This document shows, piece after piece, positions 8,342 to 16,430 of a stretch of 34,525 nt of DNA. Source of the stretch: Bacillus sanguinis (GTDB taxonomy: Bacteria; Bacillota; Bacilli; Bacillales; Bacillaceae_G); NCBI RefSeq assembly GCF_018332475.1, contig NZ_BOQB01000123.1, positions 1-34,525 on the forward strand, in the 5' to 3' direction. How positions within the stretch are numbered: position 1 is the first letter of the stretch; each line of letters starts with the position of its first letter. Made by a program: the position numbers and the translations under genes. Under the pieces are notes generated by a model. It was not told the DNA's origin. It ran no database searches and saw only the letters and a list, made by a program, of their open reading frames with translations.

Positions 8342-9517
8342 TCATTCTCCTTTACTTATAAAATTCATAATGGATGATACAAAGACTTCCACTCCAATCG
8401 GTAATGCATCTTCATCAATTGTAAAACGAGGGTGATGGTGAGGATATATAATTCCTTTCTCTTTATTTCCCGCTCCGATAAAAAAGAATGTCCCTGGTGC
8501 CTTTTGTAGAAACGCTGAAAAATCTTCCCCAGCCATCGTCGGCTGTAAACGAGTAACGCGTTCCCTTCCATAAAGCTGTAATGCTGTTTGCTCAATAACC
8601 TCTGTAACTTCATAATCATTTACTACCGGTCGATATCCATATTCATAAGAAAATGTATATTTCGCCCCGTAAGCTTCCGTCACATGCTTCACAATCCGTT
8701 CAATCCTTTTCTCTGTTACTTCTCGCAACTCATGTCTTAAACTCCGCACTGTCCCTTCAATCTCCGCTTGTTCTGGAATCACATTATGTGTTGTCCCAGC
8801 GTGAAATTGCGTAACAGATACTACAAGGGAATCTAACGGATCTGTGAGGCGAGATACAACTTGCTGAAGTTGCGCAACAACTTGTGTACCGATTGCAATA
8901 CTATCAACCGTTTCATGGGGTATTCCAGCATGTCCACCTTTTCCTTCTATCGTAATTTTAAAAACATCTGGGGCAGCCATTGCAGGACCATAAATTACAC
9001 CTATTTGACCAACCTCTAGCGACGCCCAAAGGTGAGCACCAATAATATAATCCACACCTTCCATTACACCCGCTGCAACCATTTCCTCTGCACCGCCAGG
9101 AAAGTTTTCTTCTGCATGTTGGAAGAGAAAACGAATCTCCCCTTTAATCTTCTCTCTTTCCTCTACTAACTTATGTACAACCCCAAGTAATATCGCTATA
9201 TGTCCATCATGGCCACATGCATGCATCACACCTGGATATGTGGAAATAAAATCAAACTCATTTTCTTCGTGAATAGGAAGAGCATCCATGTCAGCACGAA
9301 CCGCGATGGTTTTACCAGGCTGTTTACCAATTAACCTTGCCATTACACTATATTTAGTAGGTCTTGACACTTCTAAATGTGGGATTTCCCGAAGTATATT
9401 GAATACAAACTGTGATGTTTTTTCTTCTTGAAAAGATAATTCTGGATACTTATGAAAATGCCTTCTCCACTCAATCAACTGATTCTTTAATAAAACAAGT
9501 TCCTTTGCGACATCCAT
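8342..9517 (-). CDS. M20-family amidohydrolase (N-acyl amino acid / hippurate hydrolase type)
   Basis: A 391-residue cytoplasmic metallopeptidase-like hydrolase of the M20D family, which removes acyl groups from N-acyl amino acids or similar amides. Motifs: RADMDALPIHE at about 74-84, HACGHDGH at 99-106 with the metal-ligand Cys101 and His103, QHAEENFPGGAEEM at 133-146 with the catalytic Glu pair, GKGGHAG for the dimerisation domain, and TMAGEDFSAFL near the C terminus. All expected catalytic residues are present and the length is typical. First gene of an operon with a DUF3311 protein and an SSS symporter, suggesting import then hydrolysis of the same compound. A CodY-like box and a TATAAT -10 lie upstream. 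Relatives are often annotated YhaA, YkuR, AmhX or HipO; the substrate cannot be assigned. Confidence 0.88.
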   Translation of the reverse strand: MDVAKELVLLKNQLIEWRRHFHKYPELSFQEEKTSQFVFNILREIPHLEVSRPTKYSVMARLIGKQPGKTIAVRADMDALPIHEENEFDFISTYPGVMHACGHDGHIAILLGVVHKLVEEREKIKGEIRFLFQHAEENFPGGAEEMVAAGVMEGVDYIIGAHLWASLEVGQIGVIYGPAMAAPDVFKITIEGKGGHAGIPHETVDSIAIGTQVVAQLQQVVSRLTDPLDSLVVSVTQFHAGTTHNVIPEQAEIEGTVRSLRHELREVTEKRIERIVKHVTEAYGAKYTFSYEYGYRPVVNDYEVTEVIEQTALQLYGRERVTRLQPTMAGEDFSAFLQKAPGTFFFIGAGNKEKGIIYPHHHPRFTIDEDALPIGVEVFVSSIMNFISKGE

Positions 9518-9551
9518 TTCTCTTCATCCCTTCTTCACTAAGTTAAATGTT

Positions 9552-9579
9552 ATTATAACGTGAATTGTTAACTTTTGAA
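9552..9579 (-). promoter_or_regulatory. Putative sigma-A promoter of the amidohydrolase operon
   Basis: On the minus strand a perfect TATAAT (9552-9557) follows a weak -35 TTCAAA with a 16-bp spacer. It starts 35 bases before the ATG. The -10 is convincing, the -35 less so. Confidence 0.45.
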
Positions 9580-9581
9580 AG

Positions 9582-9596
9582 AATCTTCTGAATTTT
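9582..9596 (-). promoter_or_regulatory. CodY-like box upstream of amidohydrolase
   Basis: AAAATTCAGAAGATT on the minus strand matches 12 of 15 positions of the CodY consensus AATTTTCWGAAAATT, and it abuts the probable -35. CodY represses nitrogen and amino acid uptake genes in rich conditions. Found by eye in AT-rich DNA, so chance matches are possible. Confidence 0.35.
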
Positions 9597-9611
9597 CCGT
9601 TACTGTGAACT

Positions 9612-9646
9612 AAAAATAAAAAGCCATCAAAAAGATGACTTTTTCA
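9612..9646 (-). terminator. Terminator of the C39-peptidase gene
   Basis: Minus-strand stem AAAAAGTCATC / GATGGCTTTTT with one mismatch, loop TTTTT, and a T-rich tail. It lies directly after the stop codon at 9650. Confidence 0.7.
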
Positions 9647-9649
9647 TTA

Positions 9650-10360
9650 TTATAAAATAGTGATTGCTTGTTTCCCCATTTGCTCCCAAGCTCTCTCAAA
9701 CTCTGCACGCGGAACAGCCAAACGCGGATTATTTTTAAGCGGATCATTTACATACACAAAGTTTTGATCATATCCAATTACTACTACACTATGCTCAAAA
9801 TATGTAATTTTCACTTCGCCAGAGCTTGTCTTCCATGTTTCAAAACTACTCTCAGCTAGTGGTTTAAACGTTGTATTAATAATGACCCATACTGGCGACC
9901 CAGAACTAACTACTTTATACATATCTTGCACGTCTCTACCTGTTAAATTAACTACTTTTCCAGGAATATATTTTTCTGCTAAATTAAAAATGGGTTGATT
10001 ATATACACCATATCCTGGCTCTGCCTTCGTATAAATATTTCCAACGAATCCCTCATAAGGATTTCCACGTAAACCATTTTGTTCAAATGGAACACGATGA
10101 ATCTCGCTAGCAAGTTGCATCTTATCTACTTGTATACCTTTGTATTGCAGCAACATAGCCAAACTTGTAACTTCACATCCACGAGGTAATTCTGGTAACT
10201 GTTTTATAAACGGAACATTTTCAATCATAGTCGCTTCCTTCATTTCAGATAGAAACTCTAAACGGAACACTTGCGCCTTTTGTATAATTTTATCTTTTCC
10301 TATAAAAAACGCGGCAGCAAATATAATTCCAAAAACAAAAAGATATTTTAACTTTTTCAT
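9650..10360 (-). CDS. C39-type cysteine peptidase domain protein, secreted or membrane-anchored
   Basis: A 236-residue protein with an N-terminal hydrophobic segment (about 6-21, after MKKLK) that serves as signal or anchor, then a peptidase C39-like domain (COG4990 type). Candidate catalytic residues are Cys62 in LPRGCEVTSLAML, His190 in FEHSVVVIGYD and Asp206 in VNDP, in the right order and spacing for a papain-like fold. The start is taken as ATG 10360 (GGAG 11 bases upstream) rather than a TTG three codons earlier that would have almost no spacer. It stands alone with its own terminator. Members of this family are common in Bacillus and act outside the membrane; the substrate is unknown. 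It lacks the ABC transporter of bacteriocin-processing C39 proteins, so bacteriocin processing is unlikely. Confidence 0.8.
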   Translation of the reverse strand: MKKLKYLFVFGIIFAAAFFIGKDKIIQKAQVFRLEFLSEMKEATMIENVPFIKQLPELPRGCEVTSLAMLLQYKGIQVDKMQLASEIHRVPFEQNGLRGNPYEGFVGNIYTKAEPGYGVYNQPIFNLAEKYIPGKVVNLTGRDVQDMYKVVSSGSPVWVIINTTFKPLAESSFETWKTSSGEVKITYFEHSVVVIGYDQNFVYVNDPLKNNPRLAVPRAEFERAWEQMGKQAITIL

Positions 10361-10446
10361 TTTAAACAAAACTCCATTAATTATTATTTTACAGACATAC
10401 CTCCTATCATTGTACCTTTCTTCTTACTAGTTTGCTAGAAAGATTC

Positions 10447-10464
10447 TGTGAATTATTGTTCACA
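10447..10464. promoter_or_regulatory. ARG-box-like site 1 upstream of amino acid permease
   Basis: TGTGAATTATTGTTCACA, a near-perfect palindrome, matches 17 of 18 positions of the ArgR/AhrC ARG-box consensus WNTGAATWWWWATTCANW. It lies about 280 bases before the permease ATG, which is distant but similar to upstream AhrC sites at catabolic operons. It also lies about 85 bases upstream of the divergent C39-peptidase gene. The 8-base spacing between TGTGA and TCACA argues against a CRP/FNR site. Confidence 0.5.
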
Positions 10465-10516
10465 CTTTAATAGTTATAAGATTCTAATTATTTTTAATAA
10501 AAAGAAAAAACGATAT

Positions 10517-10531
10517 ACTTTTCTGAATATT
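10517..10531 (+). promoter_or_regulatory. CodY-like box upstream of amino acid permease
   Basis: ACTTTTCTGAATATT matches 13 of 15 positions of the CodY consensus AATTTTCWGAAAATT, the best such match in the window. It lies between the two ARG-box-like sites, upstream of a possible promoter TTGTTA (10573-10578) / TATTTA (10597-10602, 18-bp spacer). Confidence 0.42.
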
Positions 10532-10650
10532 TTTGTTAAAATCGAAATAATTAACATAGTGAAGATATCACCTTGTTAATAAAAACATTCTTAAAGTATT
10601 TAGTCATAGTTCGCATTTTTACATACTCCATTCATTTCATAATAAATAAA

Positions 10651-10692
10651 CCGAGTATGTATCACATCCCCCACTAATGATTAAAAACTCGG
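10651..10692 (+). other. Leader inverted repeat (CCGAGT/ACTCGG) in the 380-base gap
   Basis: The gap 10361-10740 holds no gene. Besides the regulatory sites it has this 6-bp GC-rich inverted repeat enclosing 30 bases (CCGAGT at 10651-10656, ACTCGG at 10687-10692). It directly abuts ARG-box-like site 2. It lacks the T-box motif and a T run, so it is neither a T-box nor an obvious terminator. Confidence 0.3.
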
Positions 10693-10710
10693 AATGAAAA
10701 TCAATTCATA
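10693..10710. promoter_or_regulatory. ARG-box-like site 2 close to the permease start
   Basis: AATGAAAATCAATTCATA matches 16 of 18 positions of the ARG-box consensus. It ends 30 bases before the permease ATG, probably inside the transcribed leader. A second site of the same type near site 1 strengthens both, since ArgR/AhrC hexamers often bridge two boxes. Confidence 0.45.
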
Positions 10711-10740
10711 CATACAAGAAAATAACGAGGTGAGGGGCAT

Positions 10741-12156
10741 ATGAATCAACAAGTAGAACAAACAGATTTAAAACGAACAATGAAAAGTAGACACCTATTT
10801 ATGATTGCACTTGGTGGCGTTATTGGAACTGGCCTATTTATGGGATCTGGTCAAATCGTCCATAATGCCGGTCCTGGTGGTGCTATTCTTGCATTTTTAG
10901 TCGGTGGATTTGTTATGTATTTAACGATGTTATGTCTTGGTGAATTATCCGTTGCTATGCCAGAAGCAGGTTCATTCCAAAGCTATGCAAGTAAATTTAT
11001 TTCACCTGGTTTTGGATTTGTTGTCGGTTGGATGTACTGGTTAAATTGGGCTGTTACAGTTGGGGTGGAGTTAACAACTGTAAGCATTTTAATGAAACGC
11101 TGGTTTCCAGATGTTTCTTCTTGGATTTGGTGTGTTACATTTGCAGCAGCACTCTTTCTTGTAAACGCATTATCAGCAAAGGCATATGCAGAAGCAGAAT
11201 TTTGGTTCGCAAGTGTAAAAGTTGCGACCATTGTTATTTTCATCGTACTCGGTGGTGCAGTTATGTTCGGTCTACTAGACTTTAACGGAAAACCAGCGCC
11301 AATGCTTCACAATTTCACTGAAAATGGCGGATTATTTCCAAACGGTGCATTAGCTGTTCTTCTTACGATGATTACAGTAAATTACTCCTTCCAAGGAACA
11401 GAATTAATCGGAATTGCTTCAGGAGAAAGTGAAAACCCTGAAAAAACAATTCCAAAAGCGATTAAAAATACCATTTGGCGCACTCTCTTCTTCTTCGTCC
11501 TAGCAATAGCAGTTGTTGTAGGTTTACTCCCATGGCAAGAGGCTAATCTAGTCGAAAGTCCATTTGTACTTGTATTTGATGTGGCTGGTGTTCCATATGC
11601 AGCTGACATTATGAACTTTGTTATTATTACAGCAGTATTATCCGTAGCCAACTCTGGTCTATACGCAAATTCTCGTATGCTTTGGGCGATGGCAAAGCAA
11701 GGAATGGCAAGTCCAGCTTTTACAAAGTTAACGAAAAAAGGTGTGCCACTAAATGCATTAATTTTCAGTCTAATCTTTGCAAGTTTGTCTCTATTAACAA
11801 GTATATTTGCGGCAGATACTGTCTTTTTAGTTTTAACATCTATTGCAGCTATGGCCGCTGTCGTAGTTTGGATGTCAATCGCGGCTTCACAGTTTTTCTT
11901 CCGTAGAAACTTCTTAAAAAACGGCGGAGACATTAACGATTTAAAATATCGCACACCGCTTTATCCAATCGTTCCAATCGTAGCATTCTCACTCAACTTC
12001 ATTACATTTGTTAGTTTAGCTTTCATTCCAAATCAGAGAATTGCTCTTTATTGCGGTATTCCATTTATGATTATTTGTTACATTTTATACCAATTAAAAT
12101 ATAAAAAAGTTGTCACATTTGAACAACAAATACACCTAAAAAAAGAAGTAAACTAA
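10741..12156 (+). CDS. Amino acid permease, RocC/RocE-like (AAT family, APC superfamily)
   Basis: A 471-residue permease with about 12 membrane helices. The opening LKRTMKSRHLFMIALGGVIGTGLFMGSG is the AAT-family signature, with GGVIGTGLF in the broken first helix. Further family segments are FQGTELIGIASGESENPEKTIPKAI and SVANSGLYANSRMLW. Long stretches resemble B. subtilis RocC, RocE and YbxG as I recall them, so arginine/ornithine or a related amino acid is the most likely substrate, taken up by proton symport. The ATG has GGTGAGGGG upstream. The gene is monocistronic with its own terminator. Two ARG-box-like sites and a CodY-like box upstream fit an arginine-related role. No -12/-24 sigma-54 promoter was seen, unlike roc operons of B. 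subtilis. Confidence 0.87.
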   Translation: MNQQVEQTDLKRTMKSRHLFMIALGGVIGTGLFMGSGQIVHNAGPGGAILAFLVGGFVMYLTMLCLGELSVAMPEAGSFQSYASKFISPGFGFVVGWMYWLNWAVTVGVELTTVSILMKRWFPDVSSWIWCVTFAAALFLVNALSAKAYAEAEFWFASVKVATIVIFIVLGGAVMFGLLDFNGKPAPMLHNFTENGGLFPNGALAVLLTMITVNYSFQGTELIGIASGESENPEKTIPKAIKNTIWRTLFFFVLAIAVVVGLLPWQEANLVESPFVLVFDVAGVPYAADIMNFVIITAVLSVANSGLYANSRMLWAMAKQGMASPAFTKLTKKGVPLNALIFSLIFASLSLLTSIFAADTVFLVLTSIAAMAAVVVWMSIAASQFFFRRNFLKNGGDINDLKYRTPLYPIVPIVAFSLNFITFVSLAFIPNQRIALYCGIPFMIICYILYQLKYKKVVTFEQQIHLKKEVN

Positions 12157-12171
12157 ATATACAAAATATTC

Positions 12172-12203
12172 AGCTATCTTCCTTATGATAAGATAGCTTT
12201 TTT
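12172..12203 (+). terminator. Terminator of the RocC-like permease gene
   Basis: Stem AGCTATCTT / AAGATAGCT, 9-base loop, then a run of six T. Confidence 0.85.
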
Positions 12204-12438
12204 CTATTTCTTGGATATCTTGGTATAACTTTATTTATCTTAAAATTTTCACAATCACGTTTTTCTCTGGAAAATAGTTTACAATGTAATCAAGTTACAA
12301 ATGATATTCACCTTAAAAAGTGTGCATTTGTGTCTATTTTTTAACAATATCATAAAAACTATTGCCATCTATAAATTAATAGGTTTATATTGTTTTATTG
12401 GCATAGTTTCAATCCAAGGAGAAAGGAGATTTTCAATC

Positions 12439-13314
12439 GTGCAACTAAAGAAAACGTTTTGGAAGCTGGCTTCGCTTCTTCCGTTATCATTACTTCTGTT
12501 CCTCGGTGGCTGTGATAAAAAACTCGCAGTATTAAATCCGCAAGGACCTGTTGCAAAAGCACAGTATGATTTAATTGTTTGGTCATTCTTGCTTATGTCA
12601 TTAATTATCGCAATTGTATTCATCTTGTTTACAGTCATCTTGATTCGTTATCGTGAAAAACCAGAGAATATGGACTATGAGCCACCTGATCAACACGGTA
12701 ACACATTATTAGAAATCATTTGGACGCTTGTTCCTGTTATTATTGTTATCGCACTATCGATTCCAACAGTAAAAGCAACTTATGCTTCGGAAGAGGTTCC
12801 GGAAGAGTCCAAACATATTAAACCAGTTGAGATTTATGTTACATCTGCAAACTGGAAATGGTTATTCAGTTATCCAGAGGAAAAAATTGAAACCGTTAAC
12901 TATTTAAACATCCCAGCTGGTGTACCAATTCAATTCAAACTAACTTCTGTTGGTCCAATGAATGCTTTCTGGGTACCAGAACTTGGTGGTATGAAGTACA
13001 CTATGGATGGCATGATTATGGATCTTTATTTACAAGCTGATAAGCCAGGTTCTTACCTAGGCCGTAGCGCGAACTTCTCTGGTGAAGGATTCACTCACAT
13101 GGAGTTCGAAGTTGAAGCAAAAACTAAAGAGAAGTATGACAAGTGGGTAAAAGAAGTACAACAAACTGCTCCTAAACTAACAGAAGATAAGTACAACGAA
13201 ATTGTTAAACCTGGTGTAGTTGGTCGTATGACATTCTCTAGTCATCACTTAAGTTATGTAGATCCAAAATCACTTGAATATTGTGATTACAACTACTACA
13301 AAAACAAAAAATAA
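12439..13314 (+). CDS. qoxA: Cytochrome aa3 quinol oxidase subunit II (QoxA)
   Basis: A 291-residue lipoprotein, subunit II of the aa3-type menaquinol oxidase. The start is placed at GTG 12439 because GAAAGGAG lies about 8 bases upstream; the frame is open back to 12301, but that part looks non-coding. The leader ends in LFLGGC, a lipobox with Cys25. Two membrane segments follow (about 45-67 and 92-111, with HGNTLLEIIWTLVPVIIVIALSIPT), then the extracellular cupredoxin-like domain with WKWLFSYPEEKIETVNYLNIPAG. The Cu-A ligand Cys residues of cytochrome c oxidases are absent, which separates it from CtaC. B. subtilis QoxA is about 30 residues longer at the C terminus. First gene of qoxABCD. 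The 280-base region before it includes a possible leader hairpin (ACAAATG/CATTTGT, 12297-12331). Confidence 0.93.
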   Translation: MQLKKTFWKLASLLPLSLLLFLGGCDKKLAVLNPQGPVAKAQYDLIVWSFLLMSLIIAIVFILFTVILIRYREKPENMDYEPPDQHGNTLLEIIWTLVPVIIVIALSIPTVKATYASEEVPEESKHIKPVEIYVTSANWKWLFSYPEEKIETVNYLNIPAGVPIQFKLTSVGPMNAFWVPELGGMKYTMDGMIMDLYLQADKPGSYLGRSANFSGEGFTHMEFEVEAKTKEKYDKWVKEVQQTAPKLTEDKYNEIVKPGVVGRMTFSSHHLSYVDPKSLEYCDYNYYKNKK

Positions 13315-13347
13315 TAGCTATTATTCCAACAGATTGGAGTGAACACA

Positions 13348-15282
13348 GTGAAGCTTGATGAATTCTTTGTCACAGGTGACCCGATTATTTACGGTGCAGA
13401 CGCTTCTATCGTTCTTGTGACATTAGCAATCATTTTCGTACTAACAAAGTATAAAAAATGGAAATGGCTTTGGGACGAATGGTTAACAACTGTTGACCAT
13501 AAAAAGATTGGGGCCATGTATATTATTTCTGCGGTTATCATGTTATTCCGTGGTGGTATGGACGGTTTAATGATCCGTGCACAGTTAACATTCCCAGAAA
13601 CAACTTATTTAAATGCTGAACACTATAACGGAATCTTTACTACACACGGTACAGTAATGATTCTTTTCATGGCAATGCCATTCGTTATGGGATTAATGAA
13701 CCTTGTAGTACCATTACAAATTGGTGCTCGTGACGTTGCATATCCGTTCTTAAATGCTTTAAGTTTCTGGTTATTCTTTGTCGGAGCAATGTTATTCAAC
13801 ATCGCTTTCGTAATTGGTGGTTCTCCAGACGCTGGGTGGACTTCTTACTTCCCAATGGCAGGTACAGAGTTTACTTCTGGTGTAGGAAATAACTACTACG
13901 CAATTGCATTACAGATTTCAGGTCTCGGTACGCTAATGACCGGTATTAACTTCCTAGTTACTATCTTAAAAATGCGTACACCTGGTATGACTTTAATGAG
14001 AATGCCAATGTTTACTTGGTCAATCTTAATTACAACAGTCATCATCATTTTCGCTTTCCCAGTATTAACAGTTGCTCTTGCATTAATGACATTTGACCGT
14101 CTATTCGATGCTCACTTCTTTACGATGGCGAGCGGCGGTATGCCAATGTTATGGGCCAACCTATTCTGGGTATGGGGTCACCCTGAAGTATATATCGTTA
14201 TTTTACCGGCATTCGGTATTTTCTCTGAAATCATTAGTACATTCTCACGTAAGCGTCTATTCGGTTACAGTGCGATGGTATACTCAATGGTTGCAATTTC
14301 TTTACTAAGTTTCGTCGTATGGCTTCACCACTTCTTCACGATGGGTGCAGGTCCAGCGGTTAACTCATTCTTCTCGATTTCGACAATGGCGATTTCGATT
14401 CCAACCGGGGTTAAGATCTTTAACTGGTTGTTTACACTGTATAAAGGACGTATTCGTTTTACAGTTCCAATGCTTTGGTCATTGGCATTTATTCCGAACT
14501 TCGTAGTCGGTGGGGTTACAGGGGTTATGCTTGGAATGGCAGCAGCTGATTATCAGTACCATAACAGCTACTTCCTAATCGCTCACTTCCACTACGTATT
14601 AATCGCAGGTACAGTATTCGCTATGCTTGCTGGATTCACATTCTGGTATCCAAAAATGACTGGTCATATGTTAAATGAACGCCTAGGTAAATGGACATTC
14701 TGGATCTTTATGAGCGGATTCAACATCTGTTTCTTCCCAATGTACTTCTTAGGTTTAGACGGTATGACTCGTCGTATGTACACTTACTCTGAAAGTCTTG
14801 GATGGGGATGGCTAAACCAAATCGCATCTGTTGGTGCGGTAATGATGGGTATCGGCTTCCTAATTCTTTGCTACAACGTAATTTGGAGTGCACGTCACGG
14901 TGAACGTGACACAACTGGAGATCCATGGGATGGCCGTACACTTGAATGGGCTACTCAATCTCCTGTACAACATTACAACTTCGCAAAACTTCCTGAAATT
15001 AAAGAAGCTGATGCTTTCTGGTTCATGAAAAAACGCGGAGAAACAGTTATACCAGCAGCAGAAGATATCAAACCAATTCACATGCCAAGTAACTCTGGTG
15101 TGCCTATTATTGCGTCTGGATTCTTCGGTCTTGCAGGTTTCGCATTAGTATTTAGCTGGTTCTGGCTTGCAGCAATCGGTGGTATTGGTATTTTAGCTTG
15201 CTTAATCTATCGTTCATTCGATTATGATGATGGCTACTACGTAAGCGTTGATGAAATTAAAGAAACAGAACATATAGCATGA
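13348..15282 (+). CDS. qoxB: Cytochrome aa3 quinol oxidase subunit I (QoxB)
   Basis: A 644-residue catalytic subunit of the heme-copper quinol oxidase, which reduces oxygen to water and pumps protons. Visible landmarks include FTTHGT (low-spin heme ligand), [15 protein letters not shown] (Cu-B His plus cross-linked Tyr), the HHFFTMG pair (Cu-B), the K-channel segment [12 protein letters not shown], and HFHYVLIAG (heme a3 and second low-spin heme ligand). All ligands are intact. The start is GTG 13348, giving [12 protein letters not shown] as in B. subtilis QoxB; GGAG lies 8 bases before it, whereas the GTG at 13339 is inside the ribosome site. Second gene of qoxABCD, 33 bases after qoxA. Codon use looks tuned for high expression. 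Confidence 0.95.
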   Translation: MKLDEFFVTGDPIIYGADASIVLVTLAIIFVLTKYKKWKWLWDEWLTTVDHKKIGAMYIISAVIMLFRGGMDGLMIRAQLTFPETTYLNAEHYNGIFTTHGTVMILFMAMPFVMGLMNLVVPLQIGARDVAYPFLNALSFWLFFVGAMLFNIAFVIGGSPDAGWTSYFPMAGTEFTSGVGNNYYAIALQISGLGTLMTGINFLVTILKMRTPGMTLMRMPMFTWSILITTVIIIFAFPVLTVALALMTFDRLFDAHFFTMASGGMPMLWANLFWVWGHPEVYIVILPAFGIFSEIISTFSRKRLFGYSAMVYSMVAISLLSFVVWLHHFFTMGAGPAVNSFFSISTMAISIPTGVKIFNWLFTLYKGRIRFTVPMLWSLAFIPNFVVGGVTGVMLGMAAADYQYHNSYFLIAHFHYVLIAGTVFAMLAGFTFWYPKMTGHMLNERLGKWTFWIFMSGFNICFFPMYFLGLDGMTRRMYTYSESLGWGWLNQIASVGAVMMGIGFLILCYNVIWSARHGERDTTGDPWDGRTLEWATQSPVQHYNFAKLPEIKEADAFWFMKKRGETVIPAAEDIKPIHMPSNSGVPIIASGFFGLAGFALVFSWFWLAAIGGIGILACLIYRSFDYDDGYYVSVDEIKETEHIA

Positions 15283-15295
15283 GAGGTGAAATGAT

Positions 15296-15898
15296 ATGGC
15301 GGCTTTAGATAAAAGCTTACCTTTGGAATATCAATCCGAGCAAAGCAGATTGAACATCCTAGGATTCTGGATTTTTCTTGGGGCTGAAATTATGCTGTTC
15401 GCAACACTTTTCGCCTCTTATCTAGTACTTGCTGGTCGTACGGCAGATGGCCCAACTCCAGCGCAACTGTTTGAACTTAAAACGCTTTTAATTCAAACAT
15501 TACTACTTTTAACAAGTAGTTTCACATGTGGTATCGTAATTCACGAAATGCGTAAGAACAACCAAAAAGCAATGCTTGGATGGTTCATCCTTACATTACT
15601 TTTAGGTGCAGGTTTCTTATTCTTTGAAATTGAAGAATTCATTTTATACATTGGTGAAGGTGCAACGCTTCAAACAAGTGCTTTCCTATCTGCATTCTTC
15701 GTTCTTCTTGGAACACATGGTGCCCACGTAACAGGTGGTATCATTTGGGCAATTTGTGTTATTATCCAAATTTTAAAGCGAGGTTTAACACCAGTTACAG
15801 CTCGTAAAGTATTTATTATCAGCTTATACTGGCATTTCCTTGATCTTGTTTGGGTCTTTATTTACACACTAGTTTACTTGAACGGGATGGTGGCGTAA
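15296..15898 (+). CDS. qoxC: Cytochrome aa3 quinol oxidase subunit III (QoxC)
   Basis: A 200-residue protein with five membrane helices of the heme-copper oxidase subunit III family, structurally supporting subunit I in the membrane. Family segments are NILGFWIFLGAEIMLFATLFASYL (first helix with the conserved Glu), LLGTHGAHVTGGIIWAI, and YWHFLDLVWVFIYTLVYL at the C terminus. The length equals that of B. subtilis QoxC (about 204). The ATG at 15296 has GAGAGGTGA upstream, 13 bases after the qoxB stop. The stop is directly followed by the qoxD start. Confidence 0.94.
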   Translation: MAALDKSLPLEYQSEQSRLNILGFWIFLGAEIMLFATLFASYLVLAGRTADGPTPAQLFELKTLLIQTLLLLTSSFTCGIVIHEMRKNNQKAMLGWFILTLLLGAGFLFFEIEEFILYIGEGATLQTSAFLSAFFVLLGTHGAHVTGGIIWAICVIIQILKRGLTPVTARKVFIISLYWHFLDLVWVFIYTLVYLNGMVA

Positions 15899-16210
15899 AT
15901 GGGTCAAAATAACAATCAAGCAAACGGGCATGCGCATAGCGGATTCCCATGGTCACACGTTTTCGGATTTATTTTATCGCTTGCACTAACGTTCCTAGCT
16001 TTATACGTGGCACTTTACACAAACTTGCCACTTTCAACGATATTAACGTCCATTATCGCAATGGCTGTTGCGCAAGCGTTGTTACAATTAATTATGTTCA
16101 TGCATTTAAAAGAAGGAGAAGGAAGAGTTCAAGTCCTTACAATGATATACAGTTTCTTCGTTGCAACTGCAACAGTTGGTTTAACTGTATGGATCTTCTT
16201 CTCAATGTAA
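15899..16210 (+). CDS. qoxD: Cytochrome aa3 quinol oxidase subunit IV (QoxD)
   Basis: A 103-residue small subunit with three membrane helices (about 20-40, 47-67, 78-100), matching the bacterial oxidase subunit IV family. It helps assemble and stabilise the quinol oxidase. The family stretch LLQLIMFMHLKEGEG is clear. A polar His/Asn-rich N terminus (NNQANGHAHSG) precedes the first helix. The ATG immediately follows the qoxC TAA. Slightly shorter than B. subtilis QoxD. Last gene of the operon, followed by a strong terminator. Confidence 0.92.
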   Translation: MGQNNNQANGHAHSGFPWSHVFGFILSLALTFLALYVALYTNLPLSTILTSIIAMAVAQALLQLIMFMHLKEGEGRVQVLTMIYSFFVATATVGLTVWIFFSM

Positions 16211-16220
16211 TGTACATGAA

Positions 16221-16255
16221 AAAGGCTGCTGAGGAATCTCAGCAGTCTTTTTTTA
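16221..16255 (+). terminator. Terminator of qoxABCD
   Basis: A 10-bp stem (GGCTGCTGAG / CTCAGCAGTC, one G-T pair) with loop GAAT, followed by a run of T. Confidence 0.88.
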
Positions 16256-16430
16256 TCCCCTCCCCTATTACATCCACTTTACGGAATTAACAACAGAATC
16301 ATGAAAAATATACTTATTATGACAAATGTTAAGAAAACTCTTTCTTTATGAAATCGAATCCATATGCGTTGCTTTTCTACCTATTATATGGCTAAATAAG
16401 TACTATATTTATATGAAGGGAGAGAACGCA

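Noticed and set aside
10384-10398. Four-codon minigene (MSVK) after a perfect AGGAGG on the minus strand upstream of the C39-peptidase gene
   Set aside because: Only one base separates AGGAGG from the ATG, too close for initiation, and no other start codon is correctly spaced. Probably chance in an AT-rich leader.
10422-10445. Similar TTCTTACTAGT hairpins upstream of the C39-peptidase gene and of the purine permease (about 21268-21291)
   Set aside because: Similarity is limited to about ten AT-rich bases and the stems differ; I cannot support a shared regulatory element.
10447-10464. CRP/FNR or Rex site reading of TGTGA...TCACA
   Set aside because: The 8-base spacer does not fit the 6-base spacer of those sites; the ARG-box reading fits 17 of 18 positions.
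11382-11954. Long open frame antisense to the RocC-like permease gene
   Set aside because: It lies fully within a convincing permease gene, has low-complexity shadow composition and no ribosome site; treated as a shadow frame.
12301-12438. 46-codon N-terminal extension of QoxA
   Set aside because: No ribosome site, sequence unlike QoxA, and a perfect lipoprotein signal starts at the GTG 12439 behind GAAAGGAG.
16326-16430. 35-codon N-terminal extension of the CPA2 antiporter
   Set aside because: The ribosome site AAGGGAGA points to ATG 16431, and the extension looks like spacer DNA.
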